DNA from: Sphingomonas colocasiae
GTDB lineage: Bacteria; Pseudomonadota; Alphaproteobacteria; Sphingomonadales; Sphingomonadaceae
Length of the DNA: 64,000 nucleotides
Assembly: GCF_019880585.1 (NCBI RefSeq)
Contig: NZ_JAINVV010000006.1
Coordinates: 248,001-312,000 of the forward strand
Reading direction: 5' to 3'
Part shown: one piece after another, positions 36,116-44,300 of the stretch
Layout: each line of letters starts with the position of its first letter
Numbering within the stretch: position 1 is the stretch's first letter
Notes under the pieces: generated by a model
Seen by the model: only the letters and a program-made list of their open reading frames with translations
Databases searched by the model: none
What the model was told of the DNA's origin: nothing
Program-made: the position numbers and the translations under genes

Positions 36116-37120
36116 TCACACCGCCGGATGGAACTGCTTGTACCATTCGCGATATTTCAGGATCGGCCCATCGGCCGAGGTCAGCATCGGTTGCGCAACA
36201 TAGGCCTTGTGGGGCCAGATCTTGCCGTCGCTATATTGCTCGCGCAGCCCATGCTCCGCCGCGAGCGCGGTGAAGTGGGCGATTTCGTCGCGCGACATCG
36301 GGCAGTCGTCGTCGATCAGGAAGAACTGGTGGACGTAATAATGGCTGAGCGACGCATCCACCGGCGTGACCGAGACATAATAGATGGTGTTGATGCCCGG
36401 CGCATGCGGCGTCCGGCTCTCGACCCGCGACAGGCCGCCGCCAACGACTTCCGAATTGACGGTTGAACCTTCGGTCGCATTGTCGATCCGCCCTTCATAA
36501 CCCGCGGGCAGGATGCGGACGGGGCTGAAGAAACGGTGCCCCTCCATCCGGATCTCGCCGTCGGACACGGCACGTCCGGTCGAATGCACGCCGGGGAAAT
36601 GCGCAAAGTCGACGCCGTTCTCGAACACGTCCTGCGGATGCGCGGCGCCGAAATCGTCGTGGAGCTTGCGGAATCCGGCATCGGGGATGCGGCGGCTCTC
36701 GTCATAGACGGGCAGGTCCCAGAGCGGCGGCCGGCCCGACAGGTCATGCCAGACAAAGATCATCCCGCCGCGCTCTACCGTCGGCCAGGTCCGCACCCTG
36801 GCTCTCGGCGGGATCGCCTTGGCGAAGGGCACATGGACGCACTTGCCGCTGGTATCGTAGCGCCATTGATGGAAGGGGCAGACGATCGTCTCGCCCTCCA
36901 CCCAGCTGTCATAGCCGAGATGCGCGCCCAGATGGGGGCAATGCGCGTCGGTGACGACGGTCGCGCCACTCTCGGTGCGGAACAGTACCAGCTCGGTATC
37001 GAAATAGCGCAGCGGGCGGACGGCGCCGGGGGCGAGATCGTCGGTGAAGCCGACGCTGAACCAGCCGGTCGGATAGGGGTGAAACGGGTATTTCGTACCG
37101 AAACGGCTGAGTGCGTTCAT
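36116..37120 (-). CDS. Rieske non-haem iron oxygenase, KshA-like
   Basis: 334 residues from ATG 37120, preceded by AGAGGCAG. Rieske 2Fe-2S ligands: CPHLGAH (near residue 61) and CPFHQW (near 81). The mononuclear iron site is in ENGVDFAHFPGVH. The C-terminal end, KIWPHKAYVAQPML...KYREWYKQF, resembles the end of mycobacterial KshA, the oxygenase of 3-ketosteroid 9-alpha-hydroxylase, and the wider KshA/DAF-36 group. It would hydroxylate a steroid-like substrate. No reductase gene (KshB-type) is nearby. It is the last gene of the 36-49 kb operon. Confidence 0.9.
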   Translation of the reverse strand: MNALSRFGTKYPFHPYPTGWFSVGFTDDLAPGAVRPLRYFDTELVLFRTESGATVVTDAHCPHLGAHLGYDSWVEGETIVCPFHQWRYDTSGKCVHVPFAKAIPPRARVRTWPTVERGGMIFVWHDLSGRPPLWDLPVYDESRRIPDAGFRKLHDDFGAAHPQDVFENGVDFAHFPGVHSTGRAVSDGEIRMEGHRFFSPVRILPAGYEGRIDNATEGSTVNSEVVGGGLSRVESRTPHAPGINTIYYVSVTPVDASLSHYYVHQFFLIDDDCPMSRDEIAHFTALAAEHGLREQYSDGKIWPHKAYVAQPMLTSADGPILKYREWYKQFHPAV

Positions 37121-37142
37121 TCTGCCTCTCCTCTCCTGACCG

Positions 37143-37925
37143 TCAGATGATGCTGGCGCCACCGTCGACGGCGAGAACCTGACCGGTGATGTGCGCGCCG
37201 GCGTCCGATGCGAGCAGCAGCGCCGCGCCCTTCAGATCGTCATCGCATCCCAGTTTGCCGCGTGGCGTATCGTTGCGCAGATCGTCGCCATGCTTGTCGA
37301 GCACATAGCCGGTGAGCTTGGACGGGAAGTAACCCGGCGCCAGCGCATTGACGGTGATGCCCAGCGAACCCCATTCGGCGGCAAGCGCGCGGGTGAAGTT
37401 GATCAATCCGCCCTTGCTCGCATTATAGGCGATGGTACCGATCATCCGGGGATGATGGCCGAGCAGCCCCTCGACCGAGGCGATGTTGACGATCCGCCCC
37501 CATCCCGCCGGGATCATGAATTCGCGCGCCACCGCCTGCGCCATCAGGAACGGGCCGGTCAGATTGACCGCCATCAGCTTGTTCCAGCCGTCGAGCGGCA
37601 TCTCCTCGGTCTTCGATCCCCAGGACGTGCCGGCATTGTTGACGAGGATGTCGATCCTGCCGCCATCCGCCTTCACCTGCTCGACGACCTCAGCCGCCGC
37701 ATCGGGATTGCCGACATCCGCCGCGATCGCGACGGCGTCGATGCCCAGTGCCTGAAGATGCGCGACCGCCTGGTCGAGTTCGCCCTGCTTGCGCGCGGTC
37801 AGGATGATGCGCGCGCCGAATTCGCCCAGTGCCTCGGCCATGGTGAGGCCCAGGCCGCGCGATCCGCCGGTCACCAGCGCGGTGCGGCCGGTCAGGTCGA
37901 AGAGTGTCTTGAGGGAAGTGGTCAT
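37143..37925 (-). CDS. short-chain dehydrogenase/reductase (SDR)
   Basis: 260 residues. TGGSRGLGLTMA cofactor loop, NNAGTSWGSKTEEMP, SVEGLLGHHPRMIGTIAYNASK with catalytic tyrosine and lysine, AVDGG end. Resembles gluconate 5-dehydrogenase-like SDRs. A hydroxyacyl-CoA or ring-alcohol dehydrogenase (an IpdF-like step in a HIP pathway) is plausible from position only. It is 22 bp from the Rieske oxygenase gene. Confidence 0.9.
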   Translation of the reverse strand: MTTSLKTLFDLTGRTALVTGGSRGLGLTMAEALGEFGARIILTARKQGELDQAVAHLQALGIDAVAIAADVGNPDAAAEVVEQVKADGGRIDILVNNAGTSWGSKTEEMPLDGWNKLMAVNLTGPFLMAQAVAREFMIPAGWGRIVNIASVEGLLGHHPRMIGTIAYNASKGGLINFTRALAAEWGSLGITVNALAPGYFPSKLTGYVLDKHGDDLRNDTPRGKLGCDDDLKGAALLLASDAGAHITGQVLAVDGGASII

Positions 37926-37946
37926 GGATATCGGTTCTCTGGCGGT

Positions 37947-38717
37947 TCAGCCGGCGGTGTACCCGCCGTCGACGAAAAGGGTCTGGCCGGTGACGAAGCC
38001 GGATGCGGGCGATGCGAGGAACAGCAAGGCGCCCATCAGGTCCTCGACCTCGCCCAGCCGGCCCAGCGGGGTGCGCTGCACGACCTTGGCGTAGAGCTCG
38101 GGCTGGGTGCGGACGAGTTCGCGGTTGAGATCGGTCACGATCACCGTCGCGCCGAGCGTATTGACGGTGACGCCGGACGGCCCGAATTCGAAGGCGCAGG
38201 CGGCGCCGAGATTGGCGAGCCCCGCCTTGGACGCGCAATAGGCGCCCCGGTTCGCCATGCCACGGCCCGACAGGATCGAACCCATGTTGATGATCCGCCC
38301 GTAACCGCGCGCGATCATCGGCCTGGCGAAAGCGCGGATCGCATGGAATGCGCCCGCCACGTTCACGTCCAGGATGCGCATGAAGTCTTCCGGCGCGATG
38401 TCGAGCACCGACTGGGGATTGGTGATGCCGGCATTGTTGAACAATATGTCGATCCGGCCGAACGCCGCCTCGATCTCCGTCGCCGCGGCGATCATGCCGT
38501 CGGCATCGGACACGTCTGCCTCGACGATCATCGCGCGCCGGCCCGTCGCCTCGACCGCGCGGGCCGCATCCTCCAGCTTCGCACGGTTGCGCGCGATCAA
38601 TGCGACGTCCGCACCGGCTTCTGCCAGCGCAAGCGCGCCCGCGGAGCCGAGGCCGCCCCCGCCCCCGGTGACCACCGCGACCTGGCCGTCGAGCGCGAAA
38701 CGCGCAATGCCGGTCAT
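37947..38717 (-). CDS. short-chain dehydrogenase/reductase (SDR)
   Basis: 256 residues. TGGGGGLGSAGALALAEAG cofactor loop, NNAGITNPQSV, MGSILSGRGMANRGAYCASKAG active site, VDGGYTAG end. Its ATG overlaps the stop of the 55-residue gene by four bases, so translation is coupled. Classical NAD(P)-dependent alcohol/ketone oxidoreductase within the large catabolic operon. Confidence 0.9.
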   Translation of the reverse strand: MTGIARFALDGQVAVVTGGGGGLGSAGALALAEAGADVALIARNRAKLEDAARAVEATGRRAMIVEADVSDADGMIAAATEIEAAFGRIDILFNNAGITNPQSVLDIAPEDFMRILDVNVAGAFHAIRAFARPMIARGYGRIINMGSILSGRGMANRGAYCASKAGLANLGAACAFEFGPSGVTVNTLGATVIVTDLNRELVRTQPELYAKVVQRTPLGRLGEVEDLMGALLFLASPASGFVTGQTLFVDGGYTAG

Positions 38718-38881
38718 GCCGAGACCTCCGCGCCGAAGCTGCGCAGCTCGATCAGCGCCGCCACCCGCGCGCGCAGATAGGCATATTGCCCCGCGAGCAG
38801 TGCATCCCCGCTCTTCTCGAGCCGCTCGGCCAATGCCAGCATCTCGGCCAGCAGCGCGTCTTCGTCCTTGCCGTCGCTCAT
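38714..38881 (-). CDS. 55-residue helical protein of unknown function
   Basis: ATG at 38881 with TAGGAGAT upstream. The product (MSDGKDEDALLAEMLALAERLEK...) is predicted to be almost entirely helical, with a leucine-rich amphipathic pattern, so a small coiled-coil or adaptor is possible. It is 10 bp from the CoA ligase stop and overlaps the SDR start (ATGA), so it is embedded in the operon and surely translated if the signals hold. No family recognised. Confidence 0.7.
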   Translation of the reverse strand: MSDGKDEDALLAEMLALAERLEKSGDALLAGQYAYLRARVAALIELRSFGAEVSA

Positions 38882-38891
38882 CGCCGATCTC

Positions 38892-40295
38892 CTAAAGCCG
38901 GTAACCGTCCTGGCGCTCGTCGGTCCAGCGGCGCGCCTTGTAGGCAAAGCCCTGGAACTCGGCGCGCGGCACTTCGCACACGTCCACCCACATGTTGCTG
39001 CGTTCCTTGATCGCGGCGCGGACCGACTGGACCAGGGTTTCGCGCGCTTCGGCCGACAGACCGGACTGATGGTCGGCAACGGCGATCTTCACTTCGACTT
39101 CGGTCTTGCCGTCGCGCGTGTAGACGCGGCCCTTATATTCGCCGACCTCGGCATGCGCGAAGACGGCCGCATCGAACATCGACGGCCAGATATTGTTGCC
39201 ACGGATCTTCATCATGTCGTCGAACCGGCCGATCGTGCCGCATTCGATCGCATTCCACGCCGCCCCGCCGCATTCCTGCCACGGCACGAAGCGGGCCGCG
39301 TCGCCGGTGCGGAAACGGACCGCCGGGCTGCCCTCGACCGACAAATTGGTCACGACCATTTCGCCCAGCTCGCCAGGAAGGACGGGCGCGCCGGTCTCGG
39401 GATCGACGATCTCGATCAGATGCTCCCATTCGAACAGGCGGATCAGGCCGCGTTCGCCATTGGCGCGGAACACGCCCGCCGATCCGGTCGAGCCGCCGAA
39501 GCCGTTGAGCTGCGTGCTGCCATAGCCTTCCTGCAGCCGGCAGCCCCAATGTTCCTCGATCTTCGCCGCCCATTCGAGCGGATAACCCTCCGCCGCGATG
39601 AACAGGCCGTGCATGCCGGGAAACGCCTCGCGCGGGGAAATGCCACGCGCCAGAAGTGCTTCCGTCAGCGTGTGGAGATAATTGGTCGAGGCATAGATGA
39701 AATGGATGCCGCCCAGCTTCAGCATCAGGTCGATCTTGGCCTCGGTCGAGGTGTTGCCGCCGACATGGAATCCGGTGGCGCCGACGATGCGGATCGCCTC
39801 CCCCGGGCCCCATCCGCCCGTCGTCATCCCGCCGGCGGGCACGCAATTGATCGCGGTGTCGCCCTGACGCAGCCCGGCCATGAACCATGGCAGCGCGTGG
39901 AGATAGCCGAGCATATGCACGTCGCGCTGGGTGCGGCCGTAGATTTCCTGCCCCTGGCCGGAGGTCCCGCTGGTCATGCTGATATGCACGACGTCGCCGC
40001 GATCGACGCCCAGCCGCGTGCCGAAGGGCGGCGCGACCTGCTGGTCGGCCAGGAAATCCGCCTTGGCCGAGGTCGGAAACGCCTTGACGAAGCGATCGAG
40101 GCTGTCGACCGCGCCGCCCTTCAGTCCGCCTTCGTCCATCTTTGCGCGGTAGAAATCGCTCTTCGCGTGGAGCCGCGCGCATAGCGCCTGCACCTTGCGG
40201 AGCTGGTGCGCCTCCAGCGCCTCGCGCGTCATCTCGCCGAAGCGGCGCAGCAGCGGAGACGCGGCGAACGGATCCGCGACGGGCGGGGACGCCAT
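38892..40295 (-). CDS. phenylacetate-CoA ligase-like acyl-CoA synthetase (PaaK family)
   Basis: 467 residues. AMP-forming motif SMTSGTSGQGQEIYGRTQRD, then EGYGSTQL (substrate/adenylate region), FRTGDAARFV and GRFDDMMKIRGNNIWPSMFD, with a short C-terminal domain, typical of PaaK-type enzymes. It activates an aromatic or cyclic carboxylate with ATP and CoA. The operon has a second ligase (42675-44300), so two acids may be activated. It is followed upstream by the DUF35/thiolase pair. Confidence 0.88.
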   Translation of the reverse strand: MASPPVADPFAASPLLRRFGEMTREALEAHQLRKVQALCARLHAKSDFYRAKMDEGGLKGGAVDSLDRFVKAFPTSAKADFLADQQVAPPFGTRLGVDRGDVVHISMTSGTSGQGQEIYGRTQRDVHMLGYLHALPWFMAGLRQGDTAINCVPAGGMTTGGWGPGEAIRIVGATGFHVGGNTSTEAKIDLMLKLGGIHFIYASTNYLHTLTEALLARGISPREAFPGMHGLFIAAEGYPLEWAAKIEEHWGCRLQEGYGSTQLNGFGGSTGSAGVFRANGERGLIRLFEWEHLIEIVDPETGAPVLPGELGEMVVTNLSVEGSPAVRFRTGDAARFVPWQECGGAAWNAIECGTIGRFDDMMKIRGNNIWPSMFDAAVFAHAEVGEYKGRVYTRDGKTEVEVKIAVADHQSGLSAEARETLVQSVRAAIKERSNMWVDVCEVPRAEFQGFAYKARRWTDERQDGYRL

Positions 40296-40298
40296 GGC

Positions 40299-40718
40299 TC
40301 AGCCCTCCACGGGGCGGAAGGCCGGCAGCGTGATCTCCGGCGTGACCTGGTTGAAGACGATCTCGACCGGCATGCCCGCGCGAATGTCCTCGGGCGCACA
40401 ATCGACGATATTGCCGGTCATGCGGCAGCCTTCGTCGAGCGCGACGAGCGCGACGATATAGGGAACCTCGTCCGCATAGATATCGCGCGGCACCGGATGG
40501 CGCACGACGATCCAGCTGAATACCGTGCCCTTGCCGCTGGCCTGGACCCATTCGGGCTTTTCCAGCGAGCCCGGGCTGAAGGTGACGGGCGGGAACAGAT
40601 GCTCGCCGGTCGATGCGACGCGTTGAAGCATCAGGCGATGCTCGCGCATGCCGTCCCAGAATGGCGTGCTCTCCGGATCGGGCACGGGCAGCGGCTTGTT
40701 ATAGGCGGTCTGTTGCAT
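40299..40718 (-). CDS. DUF35 OB-fold protein lacking the zinc-ribbon cysteines
   Basis: 139 residues. The OB-fold part is typical: EWVQASGKGTVFSWIVVRHP, PYIVALVALDEGCRMTGNIVDCAPEDIRAGMPVEIVF. The N-terminal helix and rubredoxin-like ribbon normally hold four cysteines; here the first pair reads QRVASTGE and the second TFSPGSLE, so no zinc site remains. It is one base from the thiolase-like gene. In steroid side-chain degradation, DUF35 domains (as in ChsH2) bind Ltp2-type aldolases. The same pairing is likely here. Confidence 0.85.
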   Translation of the reverse strand: MQQTAYNKPLPVPDPESTPFWDGMREHRLMLQRVASTGEHLFPPVTFSPGSLEKPEWVQASGKGTVFSWIVVRHPVPRDIYADEVPYIVALVALDEGCRMTGNIVDCAPEDIRAGMPVEIVFNQVTPEITLPAFRPVEG

Positions 40719-40719
40719 G

Positions 40720-41877
40720 TCAGTTCCTCAGGATCATGGCGCTGCCGCAGGTCATCGCGCCTGCGGTGGTCAGGGCGATCTCGGCGCCCTCGATCTGGCG
40801 CGCACCGGATACGCCGCGCAGCTGCTCGACCGCCTCGATGACGTGGTTGAAGCCGTGGATATACGCTTCGGACAGCAGCCCGCCGTGCGTATTGACCGGC
40901 AGCGCGCCGTCGCGGGCGATGCGGCCGTCCATCACGAAGGGACCGCCTTCGCCATCCTTGCAGAAGCCCAGCCCCTCGAGCGCCATCAGCACGCTATAGG
41001 TGAAGCAGTCGTAGATTTCGGCGACGTCGACGTCCTGCGGGCCGATGCCCGCGCTGCCCCAAAGATCGTCGGCAAGATATTTGAAGCAGTTGTGCGAATG
41101 GCTGGGCCAGCGGATCGCGTCGAACAGGTCGTCGCCCTGGGTCGGCCCGCCGCCATAGGCGCCGCCCATTATGTAGACCGGCTTGTGACGCAGGTCGCGC
41201 GCCTGCTCCGCCGAGGTGATCACGACCGCGCAGGCGCCGTCGCTCTCCAGGCAGATATCGTACATGCGGAACGGATCGACGATGAAGCGCGAATTGTAAT
41301 AATCGTCCTTGGTCATCGGCGTGCGCTGCATCGCGCGCTCGTTGATGACAGCATTGGCGCGGAAAGTGGTCGCGATCTCGGCCCAATGTTCCTCGGTGGT
41401 GCCGTAATCGATCATGTGGCGGCGCGCCCACATCGCCATTGCCTGCGGATAGGTGATCCAGCCCAGCGGCGCGGTATATTGGGTGACGCCATAGGCGGAC
41501 AGGTCGCGCCCGCCGCCCAGGCGGAAACCGGAACGGCCGTTCATCGCACGGAAGCAGACGACATTCTTCGCCAGCCCCGCCTCGATCGCCGCGGCCGCCG
41601 CCAGCGTGATCAGATTGGCGCCGTTGCCGCCCGCGGCATAGTCGACCGCATAGCCGGCATTCTCGATGCCCATCTCGGTCGCGACGCCCATCGCGGGTGC
41701 GCTGTCGTTGAAGTTGAAGCTGACGATGCCGTCGATATCGGCAACGCTCAGCCCCGCATCCTCGATCGCCTTCAGACAGGCTTCGGTCGCGAGGCTCCGG
41801 ACCGTCCGGCCCGAGAATTTGGTGTAGTCGGTCGTGCCGATCCCGGCGATCGCATATTTGTCGCGCAGCTTGTACAT
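40720..41877 (-). CDS. lipid-transfer-type thiolase (Ltp2/SCP-x-like aldolase)
   Basis: 385 residues of the thiolase superfamily. It starts YAIAGIGTTDYTKFSGRT. The segment around DYAAGGNGANLITLAAAAIEAG replaces the nucleophile-cysteine loop of true thiolases, and NTHGGLLSEAYIHG near the C terminus holds the family histidine. Proteins of this kind with a DUF35 partner act as retro-aldolases rather than thiolases. In the operon it would cleave a side chain or a beta-hydroxy acyl-CoA made by a crotonase. DUF35 gene is adjacent downstream. Confidence 0.87.
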   Translation of the reverse strand: MYKLRDKYAIAGIGTTDYTKFSGRTVRSLATEACLKAIEDAGLSVADIDGIVSFNFNDSAPAMGVATEMGIENAGYAVDYAAGGNGANLITLAAAAAIEAGLAKNVVCFRAMNGRSGFRLGGGRDLSAYGVTQYTAPLGWITYPQAMAMWARRHMIDYGTTEEHWAEIATTFRANAVINERAMQRTPMTKDDYYNSRFIVDPFRMYDICLESDGACAVVITSAEQARDLRHKPVYIMGGAYGGGPTQGDDLFDAIRWPSHSHNCFKYLADDLWGSAGIGPQDVDVAEIYDCFTYSVLMALEGLGFCKDGEGGPFVMDGRIARDGALPVNTHGGLLSEAYIHGFNHVIEAVEQLRGVSGARQIEGAEIALTTAGAMTCGSAMILRN

Positions 41878-41880
41878 GGT

Positions 41881-42678
41881 TCAGTCTTTCCTGGGCGTGC
41901 CGAAACGCGGCGCGCGCTTTTCCTTGAAGGCGATCAGGCCTTCGGTGGCGTCGGGCTCGGTGGTCGCATAACGGTGGACGAACGCGATCTCCTCGCGCAG
42001 CCCCTCCTCATACGGGGTGTCGAGCGTCATGTTGGCGAGCCGCTTCGCACCGGCCAGGCCGACGGCGCTCTTGCCCGCCATGCCCGCGACCCACTCGGCC
42101 GCCGCGTCGAGCAAGGCAGCATCGGGAACCACCCTGGTCACCAGCCCCCAGGCCTCGGACGTGCGGGCATCGAGCAGCTCGCCCGTCAGCATCAGATGCT
42201 TGGCGCGCAGCAATCCGATCGCGCGCGGCAGCCGCTGCGACCCGCCTGCGCCGGGAAGCTGGCCGAAATTGAGATGACCGTCGCCGATCTTTGCGCTTTC
42301 CGCGGCGATCGCCATGTCGCAGGCGAGCAGCAATTCGATCCCGCCCGCCACGCACACGCCGTTGACCGCCGCGATCCAGATGGCGCGGGCCTTCTCGATG
42401 CCGGTCAGCATGTCGTAGAAATCGTCAAGAAAGGCCTGGAACGCCGGCGGATCGGCATAGAGCCGGATATAACCGTCGAGATCGCCGCCCGCCGAGAAGC
42501 TCCGCCCCTCCCCGGTCAATATGACGAAATCGACGCCCGACGCCGCTTCGATCTCGGCGACGGCGGCCTTCAGTTCCTTGACCGTCGACCAGTCGAGCGG
42601 ATTGAGCTTGTCGGGCCGGGCGAGCGTGACGCGCGCCGTGCGGCCGTCATGGGCGAGCGTGATGTTCCGGTAGGTCAT
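41881..42678 (-). CDS. enoyl-CoA hydratase/isomerase family protein, catalytic glutamates not evident
   Basis: 265 residues from ATG 42678, which overlaps the upstream ligase stop. Crotonase fold: oxyanion loops SFSAGGDLDGY and NGVCVAGGIELLLACD. At the positions of the two hydratase glutamates I read GDGHLNFGQLPG and RAKHLMLTG, both without Glu by eye alignment. It may act as an isomerase, hydrolase or lyase rather than as a simple hydratase. Part of the 36-49 kb operon. Confidence 0.87.
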   Translation of the reverse strand: MTYRNITLAHDGRTARVTLARPDKLNPLDWSTVKELKAAVAEIEAASGVDFVILTGEGRSFSAGGDLDGYIRLYADPPAFQAFLDDFYDMLTGIEKARAIWIAAVNGVCVAGGIELLLACDMAIAAESAKIGDGHLNFGQLPGAGGSQRLPRAIGLLRAKHLMLTGELLDARTSEAWGLVTRVVPDAALLDAAAEWVAGMAGKSAVGLAGAKRLANMTLDTPYEEGLREEIAFVHRYATTEPDATEGLIAFKEKRAPRFGTPRKD

Positions 42679-44300
42679 GCGGGGACGGCCCAGCGCTGCT
42701 TCGCATCGGCGGTCAGCGCGCCCTTGGCCACCTTGCCGCCCGACGAGCGCGGCAGGTCGTCCATCAGGACGAGATATTCGGGAAACCATTCGCGCGACAC
42801 GCCGCGATCCTCGAGGTGGCGCAAAATCTCCTCCAGCGTCACCTGCTGGTTGGGGCGCGGCGCGACATAGATGCAGACGCGCTCGCCGAAGACCGGATCG
42901 GGCGCGGGCACCGCCGCGACGAGCGCGATCGCCGGGTGCGTCGCCACCTCTGCCTCGATCGCTGGCGCGGACAGGTTCTTGCCGCCGCGGATGATGAATT
43001 CCGAGGTGCGGCCGACGACGCGCAGATACGCGTCCTCGTCCACTTCCACGATGTCGCCCATCAGCATCCAGCCATCGGGCGTGAACAGCTTCGCGTTCGC
43101 CTCGTCATCGTCCCAATAGCCGAGACAGGTGGCGGGGCCGCGACAGCCGGGCTGCCCCCTGCCCTCCACATCCGCGCCGGTGGCCGGATCGAACAGGCGG
43201 ACCTCCATCTCGGCGATCACCCGGCCCGCCGTGGTCAGGCGATGGTCGCGAGCGTCGGTGGAGGTGGTGCGGCTGAGCGCGCCCGTCTCGTTCGAGCCGT
43301 AGAATTGGAGAACCGCCGCGCCCGTCACTTCCTCGAACTCGGCGGCGCGGCGATAGGGCACGGCCTCCCCCCCGGTGAACATCGCGCGCAGCGACGACAG
43401 GTTGCGTGGACGCTCGGCCTGTTCGTTGAGCAGCATGATGAACTGGGTGGAGACGCAGCACAGCACCGTCACCCGCTCGCGCTCGATCATGTCGAGCGCG
43501 GTGCCCGCGTCGAACTTCGGCAGCACGACGGTGGGGCAGCCGAGAATGGTGGGCGAGAAATGCGCGGTCCACAGGCCGAAACCGAACGGCGCCGGCACCG
43601 CGCCCATGAAGATCTCGTCTTCGGCGAAGCGGCCGGCCTCGGCGGCGAGCTGGTGGAAATAGAACCAACGATTCTGCGTATGCATCACGCATTTGGGCAT
43701 GCCGGTCGTGCCCGAAGTCGAATTGATGAGGAACAGCGCATCCGGATCGCCCGGCGGGAACGGCGCATGGTCGGGCGTCTCGCCGGCGCTCCAGTTCCGC
43801 TGCGCGATCAGGTCGGGCACGATCAGCGTGTCGGCCAGCGCCGCGCCCTGCGCCCGCACGGCCGCGACGAGATCGTCCAATGTCCGCTCGCGCGTGGCTT
43901 CATGCGCGATCAGCAGGGTGGCGCCGGTGCGCTTGAGCAGATGCGCGATCTCCGCGACGCCCGCACGCGCGCCGATGCCCACTGCGACCATGCCGGCGCG
44001 TTCGACGCCGAGCAGCGCGGCATGGACCGCCGGACCGTCGGGCAGCAGCACCGCGACCCGCGCACCGGGAGCCAGCCCCCTGGCCGCGATCAGCGCGGCG
44101 ATGCGTGTCGCCGCGCGATCATAGGCGCCCCAGGAGAAACGCCCCTCGGGCGTGATCCAGGCGGGTTCGCCCGGCTTCGTGGCCGCCAGCGCGGCAACGC
44201 GATCCGACAGCGTGGTCGCGCCCCACCAGCCGGCTGCGCGATAGCGCGCCGCGGCTTCGGGATCCGCACGCAGGCTGCGGGCGACATCAAGCGGCTTCAC
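42675..44300 (-). CDS. acyl-CoA synthetase (AMP-forming)
   Basis: 541 residues from GTG 44300, which has GGAGG upstream and overlaps the previous gene by 14 bp. Adenylation motifs: INSTSGTTGMPKCVMHT (phosphate loop), FYGSNETGALSRT, GDIVEVDEDAYLRVVGR, RGGKNLSAPAIE and the C-terminal catalytic lysine in SSGGKVAKGAL. It loads a carboxylic acid onto CoA. Beside the IpdABC/EchA20 homologues, a FadD3-like role (HIP-CoA formation) is possible, but the sequence alone does not prove it. Confidence 0.9.
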   Translation of the reverse strand: MKPLDVARSLRADPEAAARYRAAGWWGATTLSDRVAALAATKPGEPAWITPEGRFSWGAYDRAATRIAALIAARGLAPGARVAVLLPDGPAVHAALLGVERAGMVAVGIGARAGVAEIAHLLKRTGATLLIAHEATRERTLDDLVAAVRAQGAALADTLIVPDLIAQRNWSAGETPDHAPFPPGDPDALFLINSTSGTTGMPKCVMHTQNRWFYFHQLAAEAGRFAEDEIFMGAVPAPFGFGLWTAHFSPTILGCPTVVLPKFDAGTALDMIERERVTVLCCVSTQFIMLLNEQAERPRNLSSLRAMFTGGEAVPYRRAAEFEEVTGAAVLQFYGSNETGALSRTTSTDARDHRLTTAGRVIAEMEVRLFDPATGADVEGRGQPGCRGPATCLGYWDDDEANAKLFTPDGWMLMGDIVEVDEDAYLRVVGRTSEFIIRGGKNLSAPAIEAEVATHPAIALVAAVPAPDPVFGERVCIYVAPRPNQQVTLEEILRHLEDRGVSREWFPEYLVLMDDLPRSSGGKVAKGALTADAKQRWAVPA

